Source: Oceanisphaera litoralis
Lineage (GTDB): Bacteria; Pseudomonadota; Gammaproteobacteria; Enterobacterales; Aeromonadaceae
Length of the DNA: 38,428 nucleotides
Direction: 5' to 3'
NCBI RefSeq assembly: GCF_016907015.1
Contig: NZ_JAFBBE010000027.1
Coordinates: forward strand, 1 to 38,428
The notes below the pieces were generated by a model. That model made no database searches. It saw nothing but the letters and a program-made list of their open reading frames with translations, and had not been told where the DNA came from. Position numbers and translations under genes: made by a program. Below, in pieces: positions 7,346 to 14,928 of this stretch (its first letter is position 1; each line of letters starts with the position of its first letter).

Positions 7346-7536
7346 AATGACTCTTTTTTTGTAGGTTCCTTCCCCTAGACTAGACGCTAACGCCACTACC
7401 GTTGTACCGCCAGCCTTGTCGGTGGTGTGATAACCATGTCGTTAAATCACGGTGTTAGTCGTGGCCAGAGCCGGTTTTGTTACAGTGTGGAATGAAGTTA
7501 GGGCAAGATAACCTTAATACAGCAGGGAGCGGACTG
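7346..7536. promoter_or_regulatory. Divergent promoter region between the sigma-arsS operon and mtnK
   Basis: These 191 bases carry the promoters for both directions. Near the sigma start the minus strand reads GGAACCTAC then an A-run; GGAAC recalls ECF -35 elements, but it lies too close to the start codon for a normal promoter. The mtnK side has AGGGAG (7524-7529) as ribosome site before the ATG at 7537. No clear operator palindrome was seen. Confidence 0.4.
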
Positions 7537-8739
7537 ATGAGCCAGTATCGAATTTTCAAGGTAGAAGACGCCATCGCCTATGTACGAGAGGTTGAGGTGT
7601 TAGCGGAGTTGGCGGCCGAGCGGCCGTTGCAGGGCCAGGAAATCGGCGACGGCAACCTGAATCAGGTGTTTCGGGTGTGGGCACCGGGTGAGCCGCAGGG
7701 TGTTATCGTCAAACAGGCGCTGCCCTACATTCGCTGCATCGGCGAGTCCTGGCCGCTCACCCGGGATCGGGCCCGCATCGAGGCAGAAATACTGCTGCGC
7801 CATGGCGAATGCTGCCCGGAACACACGGTGGCGGTGTTGCACCACGACCCGGCGCTGTCGGTGATGCTGCTGGAGGATTTGTCCGATCATCGGGTATGGC
7901 GTCAGACCCAGCTGGCAGATCTGAGCTTTCCCGATGCGGCGGCGCAACTGGGCCGGTATCTGGCCCGGGTGCACTACCATAGCAGCGCCTTTCATCTCGA
8001 TTATCAGGCGCAGCAGGCGGCGAAGGCCGGTTTTGCCAATCCGGCGCTGATGGCCATTACCGAAGCCGTCTTTTTTGTCGACCCGTTTCGGGATCACGAG
8101 CGCAACAACGTCGACCCCTTGATCCGTGCCGAGGCGGAGCAACTGTGGGCCGATGCAGCATTAAAGACAAAAGTGGCCAGGCTCAAACACGACTTTCGCA
8201 CCAGAGGCGAGGCCCTGCTGCACGGGGATCTGCATACCGGCTCGGTCATGGTCGCCGAGGGCCGGCTCAAGGTAATCGACGCCGAATTTGGCGGCTATGG
8301 CCCCATGGGCTTCGATCTGGGGGTCATTATCGCCAATCTGCTGCTGAATTTCTGCAGTCAGCCGGGGCGGCACCCGGCAGATGACCGTCGGCGTTACCAG
8401 CAGCAACGCCTGGAGGACATAGGCTCCCTGTGGCAGCGCTTCAGGGCCGATTTTATCGCCCTGGCAGCAAAGAGCACCGATCCGGCCCTGGCCGAGCCGG
8501 GGTACGTACAGGCCTTTATGCGACGGGTATGGCAAGACGCCCTGGGTTACGCGGGCTGCGAGATGGTTCGCCGGACCATCGGCATCGCCCATGTGGCGGA
8601 TCTGGACGGCATCGAGGACCCGGCCCGGCGCGCATCCTGTCAGCGGCAGGCGCTGGCGCTGGGGCAGACCCTTATCCTGGAGGCGGAGCAGCTGGATGAA
8701 GAACAACTCACGGCGTTATTGCTTGAACGGGTGATTTAA
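7537..8739 (+). CDS. mtnK: S-methyl-5-thioribose kinase (MtnK-type)
   Basis: A 400-residue kinase of the aminoglycoside-phosphotransferase-like fold. It phosphorylates C1 of 5-methylthioribose in the methionine salvage pathway. Diagnostic parts are GDGNLNQVFRV (nucleotide loop), KQALPYIRCIGESWPL, MLLEDLSDHRVWR, the catalytic loop HGDLHTGSVM, and DAEFGGYGPMGFDLG with metal-binding Asp/Glu. The ATG at 7537 (MSQYRIFKVEDA) is backed by AGGGAG. It stands alone: the usual partner mtnA is absent. It is divergent from the arsenosugar operon, and its substrate is chemically close to the 5-deoxy-5-arsinoylribose expected from that pathway. MTR kinases are also known to act on 5-deoxyribose in some bacteria. 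Confidence 0.92.
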   Translation: MSQYRIFKVEDAIAYVREVEVLAELAAERPLQGQEIGDGNLNQVFRVWAPGEPQGVIVKQALPYIRCIGESWPLTRDRARIEAEILLRHGECCPEHTVAVLHHDPALSVMLLEDLSDHRVWRQTQLADLSFPDAAAQLGRYLARVHYHSSAFHLDYQAQQAAKAGFANPALMAITEAVFFVDPFRDHERNNVDPLIRAEAEQLWADAALKTKVARLKHDFRTRGEALLHGDLHTGSVMVAEGRLKVIDAEFGGYGPMGFDLGVIIANLLLNFCSQPGRHPADDRRRYQQQRLEDIGSLWQRFRADFIALAAKSTDPALAEPGYVQAFMRRVWQDALGYAGCEMVRRTIGIAHVADLDGIEDPARRASCQRQALALGQTLILEAEQLDEEQLTALLLERVI

Positions 8740-8765
8740 CCGAAGAGCAAGCGATCTCTTCTTGG

Positions 8766-8942
8766 CACCCCCACCCAGCCTCCCCCTGGCGACAGCCGGC
8801 TTTTGTACCTGTATCCCCGCTGCTCAGGGGGAGGGGAAAAGACCGCGATCTCTCCAGGCAACGCTGGTTTATTCCCTCCCCTTTAATGCCCAATCTACAG
8901 GACTGCTGCGGGGTGCAACGCAAGGGGAGGGGTAGGGTGGGG
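8766..8942. repeat. C-rich/G-rich dispersed intergenic element, copy B
   Basis: Same two-module build as at 3216-3380. It begins CACCCCCACCCAGCCTCC and has AGGGGGAGGGG in the middle, then CCCTCCCCTT, and ends with GCAACGCAAGGGGAGGGG plus TAGGGTGGGG. It occupies nearly all the space between the convergent mtnK and DUF3299 genes and may serve as a transcription end for both. Confidence 0.85.
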
Positions 8943-8966
8943 CTTCTGTACCGGTTTTTCTTTCGG

Positions 8967-9485
8967 TTAAATGTTGTAAGGCTCCACGCTGGTGCCTTGC
9001 AGCGAATAGGCGGCGTCGCCCATGTCATTGCTGGCGCCGACGGTATGCAAGGTGCCGGTCACCCAGACCGCGTCCCAGAGATCGTCCACCTGGGCTCCGG
9101 CCGGATACTCCACGTAGACAATCTGGTTGGTGGGCGGCGGCGGCACATGAATACAGGCGCCGAAGTAGGGCACCAGCAGGAAGGCGGTCACCTGCTTGCT
9201 GTCGCCTTCCAGCGGCACCACAAAGCCGGGCAGCCGTACCTTGCGGCCGTTCAGGCTCGGTACCACCTTGCCGACGGGCTGGCCGGGAATGGCAAATTCA
9301 TCATCGTGATCCACTTCGGGAAAAGGCGGCGGGTTCAGCTGCTCTTCCAGCGGGATCAGATCGTCCCATTCCAGCAAGCTGTAGTCATCGGCCCAGGCCG
9401 GGGAGGCCAGCAAGATCAGGGCGGTGAAGCAGGCAGCGAATGTTTTCATCAGTGCGTGATACTTCATCAGTGCGTGATACTTCAT
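8967..9485 (-). CDS. DUF3299 secreted protein (ZrgE-like)
   Basis: A small exported protein of the DUF3299 family, probably periplasmic, with conserved FVVPLEGDSKQVTAFLLVP and ACIHVPPPPTNQIVYV segments. Function is unknown; in Vibrio cholerae a protein of this kind belongs to the zinc-regulated zrgABCDE locus, and the neighbours here fit that (known context, my inference of orthology). The start is ambiguous. An 18-bp tandem duplication at 9450-9485 gives three in-frame ATGs: 9485 (overlapping the permease stop as TAATG), 9467 and 9449. The ATG at 9449 gives a standard signal peptide MKTFAACFTALILLASPAWA; the first start adds MKYHAL twice before it. Confidence 0.82.
   Translation of the reverse strand: MKYHALMKYHALMKTFAACFTALILLASPAWADDYSLLEWDDLIPLEEQLNPPPFPEVDHDDEFAIPGQPVGKVVPSLNGRKVRLPGFVVPLEGDSKQVTAFLLVPYFGACIHVPPPPTNQIVYVEYPAGAQVDDLWDAVWVTGTLHTVGASNDMGDAAYSLQGTSVEPYNI
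9450..9485 (-). repeat. 18-bp tandem duplication over the DUF3299 start codon
   Basis: The unit ATGAAGTATCACGCACTG is present twice head to tail (9468-9485 and 9450-9467, read on the minus strand), each carrying its own ATG and keeping frame. It multiplies possible start codons and lengthens the signal-peptide n-region by six residues per copy. Confidence 0.95.
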
Positions 9486-10732
9486 TAGTGGTTGATACTC
9501 ATTCCATCGTTAACCGAATAACCGTAAGCCCGTGCCGCCGGCAGCAGGCCGATAATCATGCCCGCCAGCAGGGTCAGACCAATAAGACGCCATTCGCCCG
9601 CCTCGGGCCAGCCCGGGTACAGCAAAAGACCATATTGTGCCTGCACCAGGGGGGCCAGCAGTTGTAGCACGCCATATAGTAGCGCCAGACCGAGCAATAC
9701 GCCAAGGGCGGTGAGCAAAGCGGCCTCCAGCGCCAGCAGGCCGAACAGGTGACGCGGGCCGGCGCCCAGGGCGCGCAGTATGGCCAGCTCCCGGCGCCGG
9801 GCCGAGAGTCCGGCCAGCAGGGTGGTCAGCATGCCCAGCAGGCCGGCGACCACCACAAACAGGGCGATGAAGGCGATGGCTTTTTCGGCGACGCCGAGCA
9901 GGCTCCACAGCTCGTGCAGGGCGCTGCCCGGCAGTATGGCCGACAGCGGCTCGGCCCGGTAACCGTTGATGGCCCGCTGCAGCCCGAACACCTGCACCTT
10001 GTTGTTCATGCCCACCAGAAAGGCGGTAATGGAAGCGGGGGTGAGATCGGCGGCGCGGGCCAGCTCTGGCGTTAGCGTTTGAGTCTTGCGGCCACTCTGC
10101 CAGCCGAGATGGATGGCCTCCAGACCGTCCAGTCGCACATGCACCGTCTTGTCCACCGGGGTGCCGGTGGGCGCCAGAATGCCGACCAGGGTAAAGGGCA
10201 GATCGTCGTGCAGGCTGAACGAGGTGTTGCCCGCACCGTGGGCGATGATGAGGGGATCATTCAAACGGTAACCCAGGGTGCGCGCCACTTCGGCGCCGAT
10301 GACTGCCTCGAAGGTATCGCCGAAGGGACGGCCCTCGGCCAGCCGCAACGGCTGGTTGCGGCCATAGGCATAATGACGAAAGTAATCCTGATTGGTGCCC
10401 AGCACTCGAAAGCCCTGATGCGAGTCACCCAGGGCGATGGGAATGGTCCAGGCTACGCCCTTCTGTTTACTGATGCGCTGATAGCTGTCCCAGCTGATGT
10501 TGTTGGTGGGGTTGCCAAGGCGAAACACCGAATACAGCAGCAGGTTGATTTGCCCGGTGCGGGCGCCGACGATGAGATCGGTGCCGGACAGGGTGCGGGC
10601 GAAACTCTCTTTGAGCTCTATCCGCACTTTTTCGACCCCCACCAGCAGCATCACGCTGATGGCGATGGCGGCCAGGGTGAGGCCGGCGGTGAGCCGCCGG
10701 GCCCAGAGACTTTTCAGTGCCAGTATCAACAT
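9485..10732 (-). CDS. ABC transporter permease (MacB/FtsX family, ZrgB/C-like)
   Basis: A 415-residue permease with one N-terminal membrane helix (LTAGLTLAAIAISVMLLVGV), a large periplasmic MacB-PCD-like domain (about 40-265) and three C-terminal helices with the FtsX signature (AFIALFVVVAGLLGMLTTLL, LLALEAALLTALGVLLGLAL, LIGLTLLAGMIIGLLPA). This is the LolCE/MacB architecture, which usually performs mechanotransmission rather than carrying a solute through the membrane. It pairs with the ATPase encoded just before it (7-base overlap) and with the ZrgA-type protein upstream. The context points to envelope zinc handling rather than lipoprotein release, but this is inferred. Confidence 0.88.
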   Translation of the reverse strand: MLILALKSLWARRLTAGLTLAAIAISVMLLVGVEKVRIELKESFARTLSGTDLIVGARTGQINLLLYSVFRLGNPTNNISWDSYQRISKQKGVAWTIPIALGDSHQGFRVLGTNQDYFRHYAYGRNQPLRLAEGRPFGDTFEAVIGAEVARTLGYRLNDPLIIAHGAGNTSFSLHDDLPFTLVGILAPTGTPVDKTVHVRLDGLEAIHLGWQSGRKTQTLTPELARAADLTPASITAFLVGMNNKVQVFGLQRAINGYRAEPLSAILPGSALHELWSLLGVAEKAIAFIALFVVVAGLLGMLTTLLAGLSARRRELAILRALGAGPRHLFGLLALEAALLTALGVLLGLALLYGVLQLLAPLVQAQYGLLLYPGWPEAGEWRLIGLTLLAGMIIGLLPAARAYGYSVNDGMSINH

Positions 10733-11412
10733 CTTGCGTGCTCGTTCAGTTCAGACAGGGAGACCACCCGGGAAAACAGCGGCTCCAGCGCCGCATCATG
10801 GCTGACAAACACCAGGGTACTGTGCTGGCGGCTGCATTCCCGGAACAGCAGCTCGATAAAGGCGGCCCGGTTGTCGGCGTCCAGTGCCGAGGTGGGCTCG
10901 TCGGCAATCACCAGCTCGGGGCGGCCAATCAGGGCCCGCGCCGCCGCCACCCGCTGTTGCTGGCCGATGCTCAAGGTGTGCACCGGCTGCGACCACAGCG
11001 CCGGGGGCAACTGCAGCTCGCTCAGCAGTCGTTCGGCCTCGGCGGTGGCGGAGGCCTGCAACCGGCGGCGCTTGTGGCGGGAGAAAATCAGGGCCGAAGT
11101 GACGTTTTCGGTGACCGACAGAAAGGGCAGCAGGTTGAACTGCTGAAAGATATAGCCCAGGTGATCAGCCCGAAAGCGATCCCGGGCCCGGCCCGAGAGA
11201 CGCGACAGATCCCGGTCCAGTACCCTAAGTTCGCCACTGTCGGCCTGCTGTATGCCGGCCAGCAGGCCGAGCAGGGTGCTCTTGCCGCTGCCACTGGGGC
11301 CCTTGATGAAAAGCCGCTCACCGGCGGCCAGTTCAAAGTGCGGTATCTGCAGAATGGCTTGCTGGCCGGGCCAGGCGAAGCGAAGATCCCGTATCGATAT
11401 CAGTGTGCTCAT
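10726..11412 (-). CDS. ABC transporter ATP-binding protein (LolD/MacB type)
   Basis: A 228-residue nucleotide-binding subunit. Walker A is GPSGSGKST (about 38-46), the Q-loop is GYIFQQFNLLPFLSVTENV, the signature is LSIGQQQR, Walker B is LVIADEPTSALD, and the switch His is in FVSHD. It belongs to the LolD/MacB/FtsE class and is partner to the permease whose gene overlaps its end by 7 bases. It follows the ZrgA-like gene by 6 bases, so the four genes 12003-8967 form one minus-strand operon. Confidence 0.93.
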   Translation of the reverse strand: MSTLISIRDLRFAWPGQQAILQIPHFELAAGERLFIKGPSGSGKSTLLGLLAGIQQADSGELRVLDRDLSRLSGRARDRFRADHLGYIFQQFNLLPFLSVTENVTSALIFSRHKRRRLQASATAEAERLLSELQLPPALWSQPVHTLSIGQQQRVAAARALIGRPELVIADEPTSALDADNRAAFIELLFRECSRQHSTLVFVSHDAALEPLFSRVVSLSELNEHARC

Positions 11413-11418
11413 GGGCTC

Positions 11419-12003
11419 TTACCAGCTGAAGGTGGATTGTTCGGGGGTAAGGGTGGTGGCAATCTGGCCGGAAGGCACTATGCCCTGCAGCTCGAGCCGG
11501 GTCAGGCTGGGGAATTGCTCGAACAGGGTGGTAGAGAGCCGGTCCAGCGACTGGGGCTGCCGGCAATGATAGCGATATTGCACCAGTACGTCCTGATGGC
11601 CATGCGCATCATGTGTGCCATGCGTGCCATGCGTGCCATGTGTGTCATGTTCATCGTGTTCGTCATGCTTGTGCTCTTCCATCTGGTGATGATGGGTGTC
11701 TTCCTCAACCAGGCGGCTGTCGATAAGCCGGCAGGCGGCGGCCTCGGGCAGGGCGAACAGGGTTTCGGCCTGCTGCACCCGGTTGAGGGCGGCGGTCAGC
11801 TGGGCCAGCTCGGCATCGTTGCCGGGGGCATGTTCGAAGCCGACCATGTCGGCCGCCGGCGCCAGTAGTTCCAGCACCAGTTGTTGTTGGTCCAGCGCCA
11901 GGCTGAGGCGGCCGAAGCCGTGCTCGTGTACGCCGGGTAAACTCTGGGCGAACAGGCTGAAAGGCAACAGGGGCAGGACGAGGGCAAAAGGTGTAAGGGA
12001 CAT
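11419..12003 (-). CDS. zrgA: ZrgA-family (DUF2796) His-rich zinc uptake protein
   Basis: A 194-residue exported protein of the DUF2796/ZrgA family. The N-terminus is a signal peptide (MSLTPFALVLPLLPFSLFAQ), followed by the family's GVHEHGFGRLSLALD. The centre (about residues 99-139) is a His/Asp/Glu-rich metal-binding loop with runs such as HHHQMEEHKHDEH and three THG triplets encoded by 9-bp repeats. Two cysteines (in AACRL and YHCRQP) flank this loop. In V. cholerae, ZrgA belongs to a second zinc uptake system besides ZnuABC. Here the same partners (ATPase, permease, DUF3299) follow, so the whole operon is best read as a zrg-type zinc system. A likely Zur site lies just upstream. Confidence 0.85.
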   Translation of the reverse strand: MSLTPFALVLPLLPFSLFAQSLPGVHEHGFGRLSLALDQQQLVLELLAPAADMVGFEHAPGNDAELAQLTAALNRVQQAETLFALPEAAACRLIDSRLVEEDTHHHQMEEHKHDEHDEHDTHGTHGTHGTHDAHGHQDVLVQYRYHCRQPQSLDRLSTTLFEQFPSLTRLELQGIVPSGQIATTLTPEQSTFSW

Positions 12004-12021
12004 GACTGACTCCGGTATTTT

Positions 12022-12038
12022 TTGTTATGTTATAACGT
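12022..12038. promoter_or_regulatory. Possible Zur operator before the zrgA operon
   Basis: An AT-rich inverted repeat GTTAT-GTT-ATAAC at 12024-12036 lies 21 bases upstream of the zrgA ATG, in the last codons of the upstream lysR gene. Its TGTTATnnnATAAC form resembles gammaproteobacterial Zur boxes, and it would overlap the -10 region. The assignment rests on resemblance and context only. Confidence 0.5.
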
Positions 12039-12933
12039 CTTCTCGGCGTGCTGTAAAGAGGTGATGTTCCGTCCGAATAAAGTCGATAAAAGCCTGCTCG
12101 GCCCGGGACAGGCGGCGGTCGTTGGGCCAGGCCAGACAGAGGTCGAGAAAGTAGGGCTCGGCAAACGATACCGGGAACAGGTCGGCATCGTCCCTGATCA
12201 CCCGGCGCAGAAAGGTGGTGATGGCAAAACCCTGACGCACCACGGCCTTGAGCAGCGGGATCAGGTTGCTCTCGAAACCGATATGGGGGCGGATACCGGT
12301 CTGCCTTGCCATCTCGTCGATGTATTCCCGGTGAAAGAAACCATGGCGAAACACCGCCAGCTCCTGACCGAGAAAGTCGTCGATGGCGATGGACGCCTGC
12401 TGGCGGGCCGGGTGGTCGCCATTGACCACCGCCACCATTTCTTCTCGCAGCAGGGGCAGGCCGGTTAGTCCCGGCGGCAAGGAGGAGGTCAGCACTATGC
12501 CAAGGCCCAGCCGACCCTGACATAACCGGGCCAACAGATCCTGGGTGCCGGCCTCTATCACCCGAATCGACAGCCCCGGATACCGATGCTTGAACGCCAT
12601 CAGCAATGGCGGGAAATAAAAGGAGCCCAGCATGCTGGGTATGCCGATGCAGACTTCGCCGCTGTTGAGATCGTGCAGCGCCGCCATGTCCTGCTCGGCC
12701 AGGGTAAGGGCATGGAGGATACGCTCGGCATGCTGATGGAGCCGCTCACCTTCGGCGGTAAGCTGCAGTCGGCCCTGGCGGCGGTCGAACAGGACGGTCC
12801 CCAGCTGTTGCTCCAGCTTCTTGATGGTCATGGTCACGGCGGGTTGGGCCAGGTGCAGCCGCTCGGCGGCGCGGGTAATGTTGCCTTCCCGGACCACGGC
12901 GGCAAACTGGCGAAGCCATTTGGTTTCAAGCAT
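12025..12933 (-). CDS. LysR-family transcriptional regulator (YnfL-like)
   Basis: A 302-residue LysR-type regulator. The N-terminal winged helix is typical (WLRQFAAVVREGNITRAAERL, then HLAQPAVTMTIKKLEQQLG in the recognition region), and the rest is the two-lobed effector domain (IGIPSMLGSFYFPPLLMAF through FITTFLRR-like segments). It is divergent from a major-facilitator exporter with 89 bases between starts, the same layout as E. coli ynfL-ynfM, so it most likely controls that transporter. Its effector is unknown. The stop lies within the putative Zur box of the following zrg operon, with only 21 bases to the next start. Confidence 0.9.
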   Translation of the reverse strand: MLETKWLRQFAAVVREGNITRAAERLHLAQPAVTMTIKKLEQQLGTVLFDRRQGRLQLTAEGERLHQHAERILHALTLAEQDMAALHDLNSGEVCIGIPSMLGSFYFPPLLMAFKHRYPGLSIRVIEAGTQDLLARLCQGRLGLGIVLTSSLPPGLTGLPLLREEMVAVVNGDHPARQQASIAIDDFLGQELAVFRHGFFHREYIDEMARQTGIRPHIGFESNLIPLLKAVVRQGFAITTFLRRVIRDDADLFPVSFAEPYFLDLCLAWPNDRRLSRAEQAFIDFIRTEHHLFTARREDVIT

Positions 12934-12944
12934 AAGGTTTTGTT

Positions 12945-12959
12945 ATTTATTTCATAAAT
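12945..12959. promoter_or_regulatory. Probable LysR-type binding site in the divergent promoter
   Basis: ATTTAT-TTC-ATAAAT is a perfect inverted repeat fitting the T-N11-A rule for LysR regulators. It lies 12 bases upstream of the lysR start in an AT-rich 89-base divergent promoter that also carries TATATATTTCATTTATA on the MFS side. Confidence 0.5.
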
Positions 12960-13022
12960 TTTATATATTTCATTTATACGCAGGTGGAGATTAAGGTCAA
13001 GGTTCTACTCCGGGAGTAAGCC

Positions 13023-14267
13023 ATGATCGATCTGAAAACCCCACTCTGGTGGCGTGCCACCCTGGCATTGGGCCTGGGCTCCATGCTGGTGTTCATCAAC
13101 CTGTATCTGACCCAGCCGTTGTTGCCCCTGCTGGCCCGGGACTTTGAACTGTCGGCACTGTCGGCCAGCTGGGCCTTGTCCATCTCTACCCTGGGTCTGG
13201 CCATGGGGCTGCTGTTCTGGGCGCGGGTCGCCGACCGGCTGGGGCGCAAACCGGTGATGCTGGGCTGCCTGTTGGTGGCCATAGTACTGAGTCTGCTGAT
13301 GGCGTGGCTGCCGGGCTTTGGCTGGTTGCTGACGGCGCGGGGCCTGCAGGGCTTTTTTCTGGCCGGGCTGCCGGCCACGGCGGTGGCCTATATGGGCGAG
13401 GAATTTACGCCCAGGGCCCTGGTGACCAGCATCGGTATCTATATTGCCGCCAACTCCCTGGGCGGCATCGCCGGGCGGGTGTTCGGCGGCTTGCTGGCCG
13501 AATGGGGCGAACAATGGGGGGGAACATGGGGGGGAGCATGGGGGAGTGGCTGGCAAACCAGCTTTCTGGTGCTGGGCACGCTCAGCCTGCTGTTGTGGCT
13601 ACCGCTGCTGAAGTGGCTGCCGCCGTCCCGGCATTTTGTGCCGACCAGCAAAGGCGGAGGCATGAATGCGCTGTTGGGCCATATTCGCAACCCCTTGCTG
13701 TGGCCCGTGTACCTGGTGGGCGGGCTCAACTTCATGGTGTTTCTGAACCAGTACACCTATGTGGCCTTTTATCTGGCGGCGCCCCCCATCCAGATGGCAC
13801 CGGCGGCGCTGGGCCTGCTGTTTATGACCTATCTCACCGGTACCTTTGCTTCCGGCATCAGCGGCTGGCTGATCAACCGCTTCGGGCTGTGTCGTACTTT
13901 GCTGGGGGCCATCGGCATCATGGCGGTCGGCAATCTCGGCCTGCTCAGCGATCGTTTGCCGGTGCTCCTGCTGGCGCTGCTGGTGGACAGTTTCGCCTTC
14001 TTTCTGGCCCATGCCTGCGCCAGCAGCTGGGTGGGGCGCCGCGTGCAGCAGCACAGGGCCCTGGCGTCGTCTTTATACCTGGTGTTCTACTATCTGGGCG
14101 CCAGCCTGGGCGGGCTTTACCTGTATCCCTTCTGGGGCTGGGCCGGGCTGCCCGGGGTGGCGCTGGGCATCATGCTGGTACTGCTGGTGACGGCGGGCCT
14201 CAGCCTGCGGCTGCTGCGACGGGAACGGATAATGTCCGGTGACATGCATACGAACAGTGTTTTGTAG
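13023..14267 (+). CDS. MFS transporter, YnfM-like
   Basis: A 414-residue major-facilitator permease with about 12 membrane helices. The loop 2-3 motif is ARVADRLGRKPVML, and an exporter-like motif is GLPATAVAYMGEEF in helix 5. It resembles E. coli YnfM/drug:H+ exporters, and the divergent LysR gene supports that. GGGAG precedes the ATG. Residues about 159-175 form an unusual Trp/Gly-rich stretch (WGEQWGGTWGGAWGSGW) made of near-repeats of 12 bases, in the loop after helix 5; it looks like an in-frame repeat expansion and is not a family feature. The substrate is unknown. Confidence 0.88.
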   Translation: MIDLKTPLWWRATLALGLGSMLVFINLYLTQPLLPLLARDFELSALSASWALSISTLGLAMGLLFWARVADRLGRKPVMLGCLLVAIVLSLLMAWLPGFGWLLTARGLQGFFLAGLPATAVAYMGEEFTPRALVTSIGIYIAANSLGGIAGRVFGGLLAEWGEQWGGTWGGAWGSGWQTSFLVLGTLSLLLWLPLLKWLPPSRHFVPTSKGGGMNALLGHIRNPLLWPVYLVGGLNFMVFLNQYTYVAFYLAAPPIQMAPAALGLLFMTYLTGTFASGISGWLINRFGLCRTLLGAIGIMAVGNLGLLSDRLPVLLLALLVDSFAFFLAHACASSWVGRRVQQHRALASSLYLVFYYLGASLGGLYLYPFWGWAGLPGVALGIMLVLLVTAGLSLRLLRRERIMSGDMHTNSVL

Positions 14268-14333
14268 GGTCCGATTGTTCGGACCGCCAGGCCTATACAT
14301 AACACCTTCAGTCGAATGAATTCGACCCTACGG
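14264..14333. repeat. GGTCC/GGACC palindromic element, copy b
   Basis: Begins GTAGGGTCCGA with the hairpin GGTCCGA-TTGT-TCGGACC (14268-14285) and ends TTCGACCCTACGG, so the ends are mutually inverted (TAGGGT/ACCCTA). It starts inside the MFS stop codon region and fills the gap to the convergent YecM gene. It is related to 3384-3432, 16942-17025 and 36372-36394. Confidence 0.8.
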
Positions 14334-14346
14334 AGAATGCTGTTTT

Positions 14347-14374
14347 GCTTACCGCTTACCGCTTACCGCTTACC
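14347..14374. repeat. Four tandem copies of the heptamer GCTTACC
   Basis: Perfect 7-base repeats that contain the stop codon of the YecM-like gene (TAA at 14363-14365 on the minus strand). The protein therefore ends SGKR, encoded by repeat DNA. This is a second heptameric tandem repeat in the window, with a different unit from 1441-1510. Confidence 0.92.
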
Positions 14375-14923
14375 GCTGCTGTTGCTGTCTTTTGACCAGT
14401 ACTCGTCGGGTACCGGCACCACCTCGTTACGGGCAATTTCGCGGGTGATGGTGTCGGCCAGGCTGTGGTGATGAAACTTGACTTGATAGGGGGGCAGGGC
14501 CAGGGTCAGCTCCGGGGCCGGGCCCTGTAACCCCTTGGTGTTGAAGGGCACATCGGGGTAGCTCTCCAGCAACCGGCCGAGGCTGTCGACCACGATTTCG
14601 CCGTGCTCCAGGCCGTGCCGATGCGCTTTGCCGGCCTTGGGGGCGGCCAGTTCGATACAGGGAATGGGGCCGAAGGGGCTGGTCAGCGGCTGATGCAACC
14701 GAAAGGTGATGATGGGTCGGTTGCCGATCATGCCTTCTACCAGACAGTCGGCAAACCGTGCCAGGGCGCTGCGCAGCCGCAGGTACTCTTGCCGGTCGGC
14801 GGCCCGATAACAGACATGATCCATGGGACCTAATGACGGCGGCAGGCCGTGCTCGAGCAGGCCCAGTTCCAGTTCAGCCAGAAAATGGCAAGGTTCGCCC
14901 AGCAGTTCATTCAGCGTCGACAT
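14363..14923 (-). CDS. YecM-family protein (VOC-like fold)
   Basis: A 186-residue protein of the YecM family, whose E. coli member (188 residues) has a vicinal-oxygen-chelate-like fold and no established function. Shared segments are MDHVCYRAADRQEY, MIGNRPIITFRLHQPL, PCIELAAPK, EHGEIVV and the C-terminal LPPYQVKFHHHSL. Conserved His and Glu could bind metal. I prefer the ATG at 14923; a GTG at 14935 would overlap the upstream gene. It follows the coiled-coil gene by 5 bases and is probably co-transcribed with it. Its last residues and stop are formed by the GCTTACC heptamer repeat. Confidence 0.82.
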   Translation of the reverse strand: MSTLNELLGEPCHFLAELELGLLEHGLPPSLGPMDHVCYRAADRQEYLRLRSALARFADCLVEGMIGNRPIITFRLHQPLTSPFGPIPCIELAAPKAGKAHRHGLEHGEIVVDSLGRLLESYPDVPFNTKGLQGPAPELTLALPPYQVKFHHHSLADTITREIARNEVVPVPDEYWSKDSNSSGKR

Positions 14924-14928
14924 CGGGG

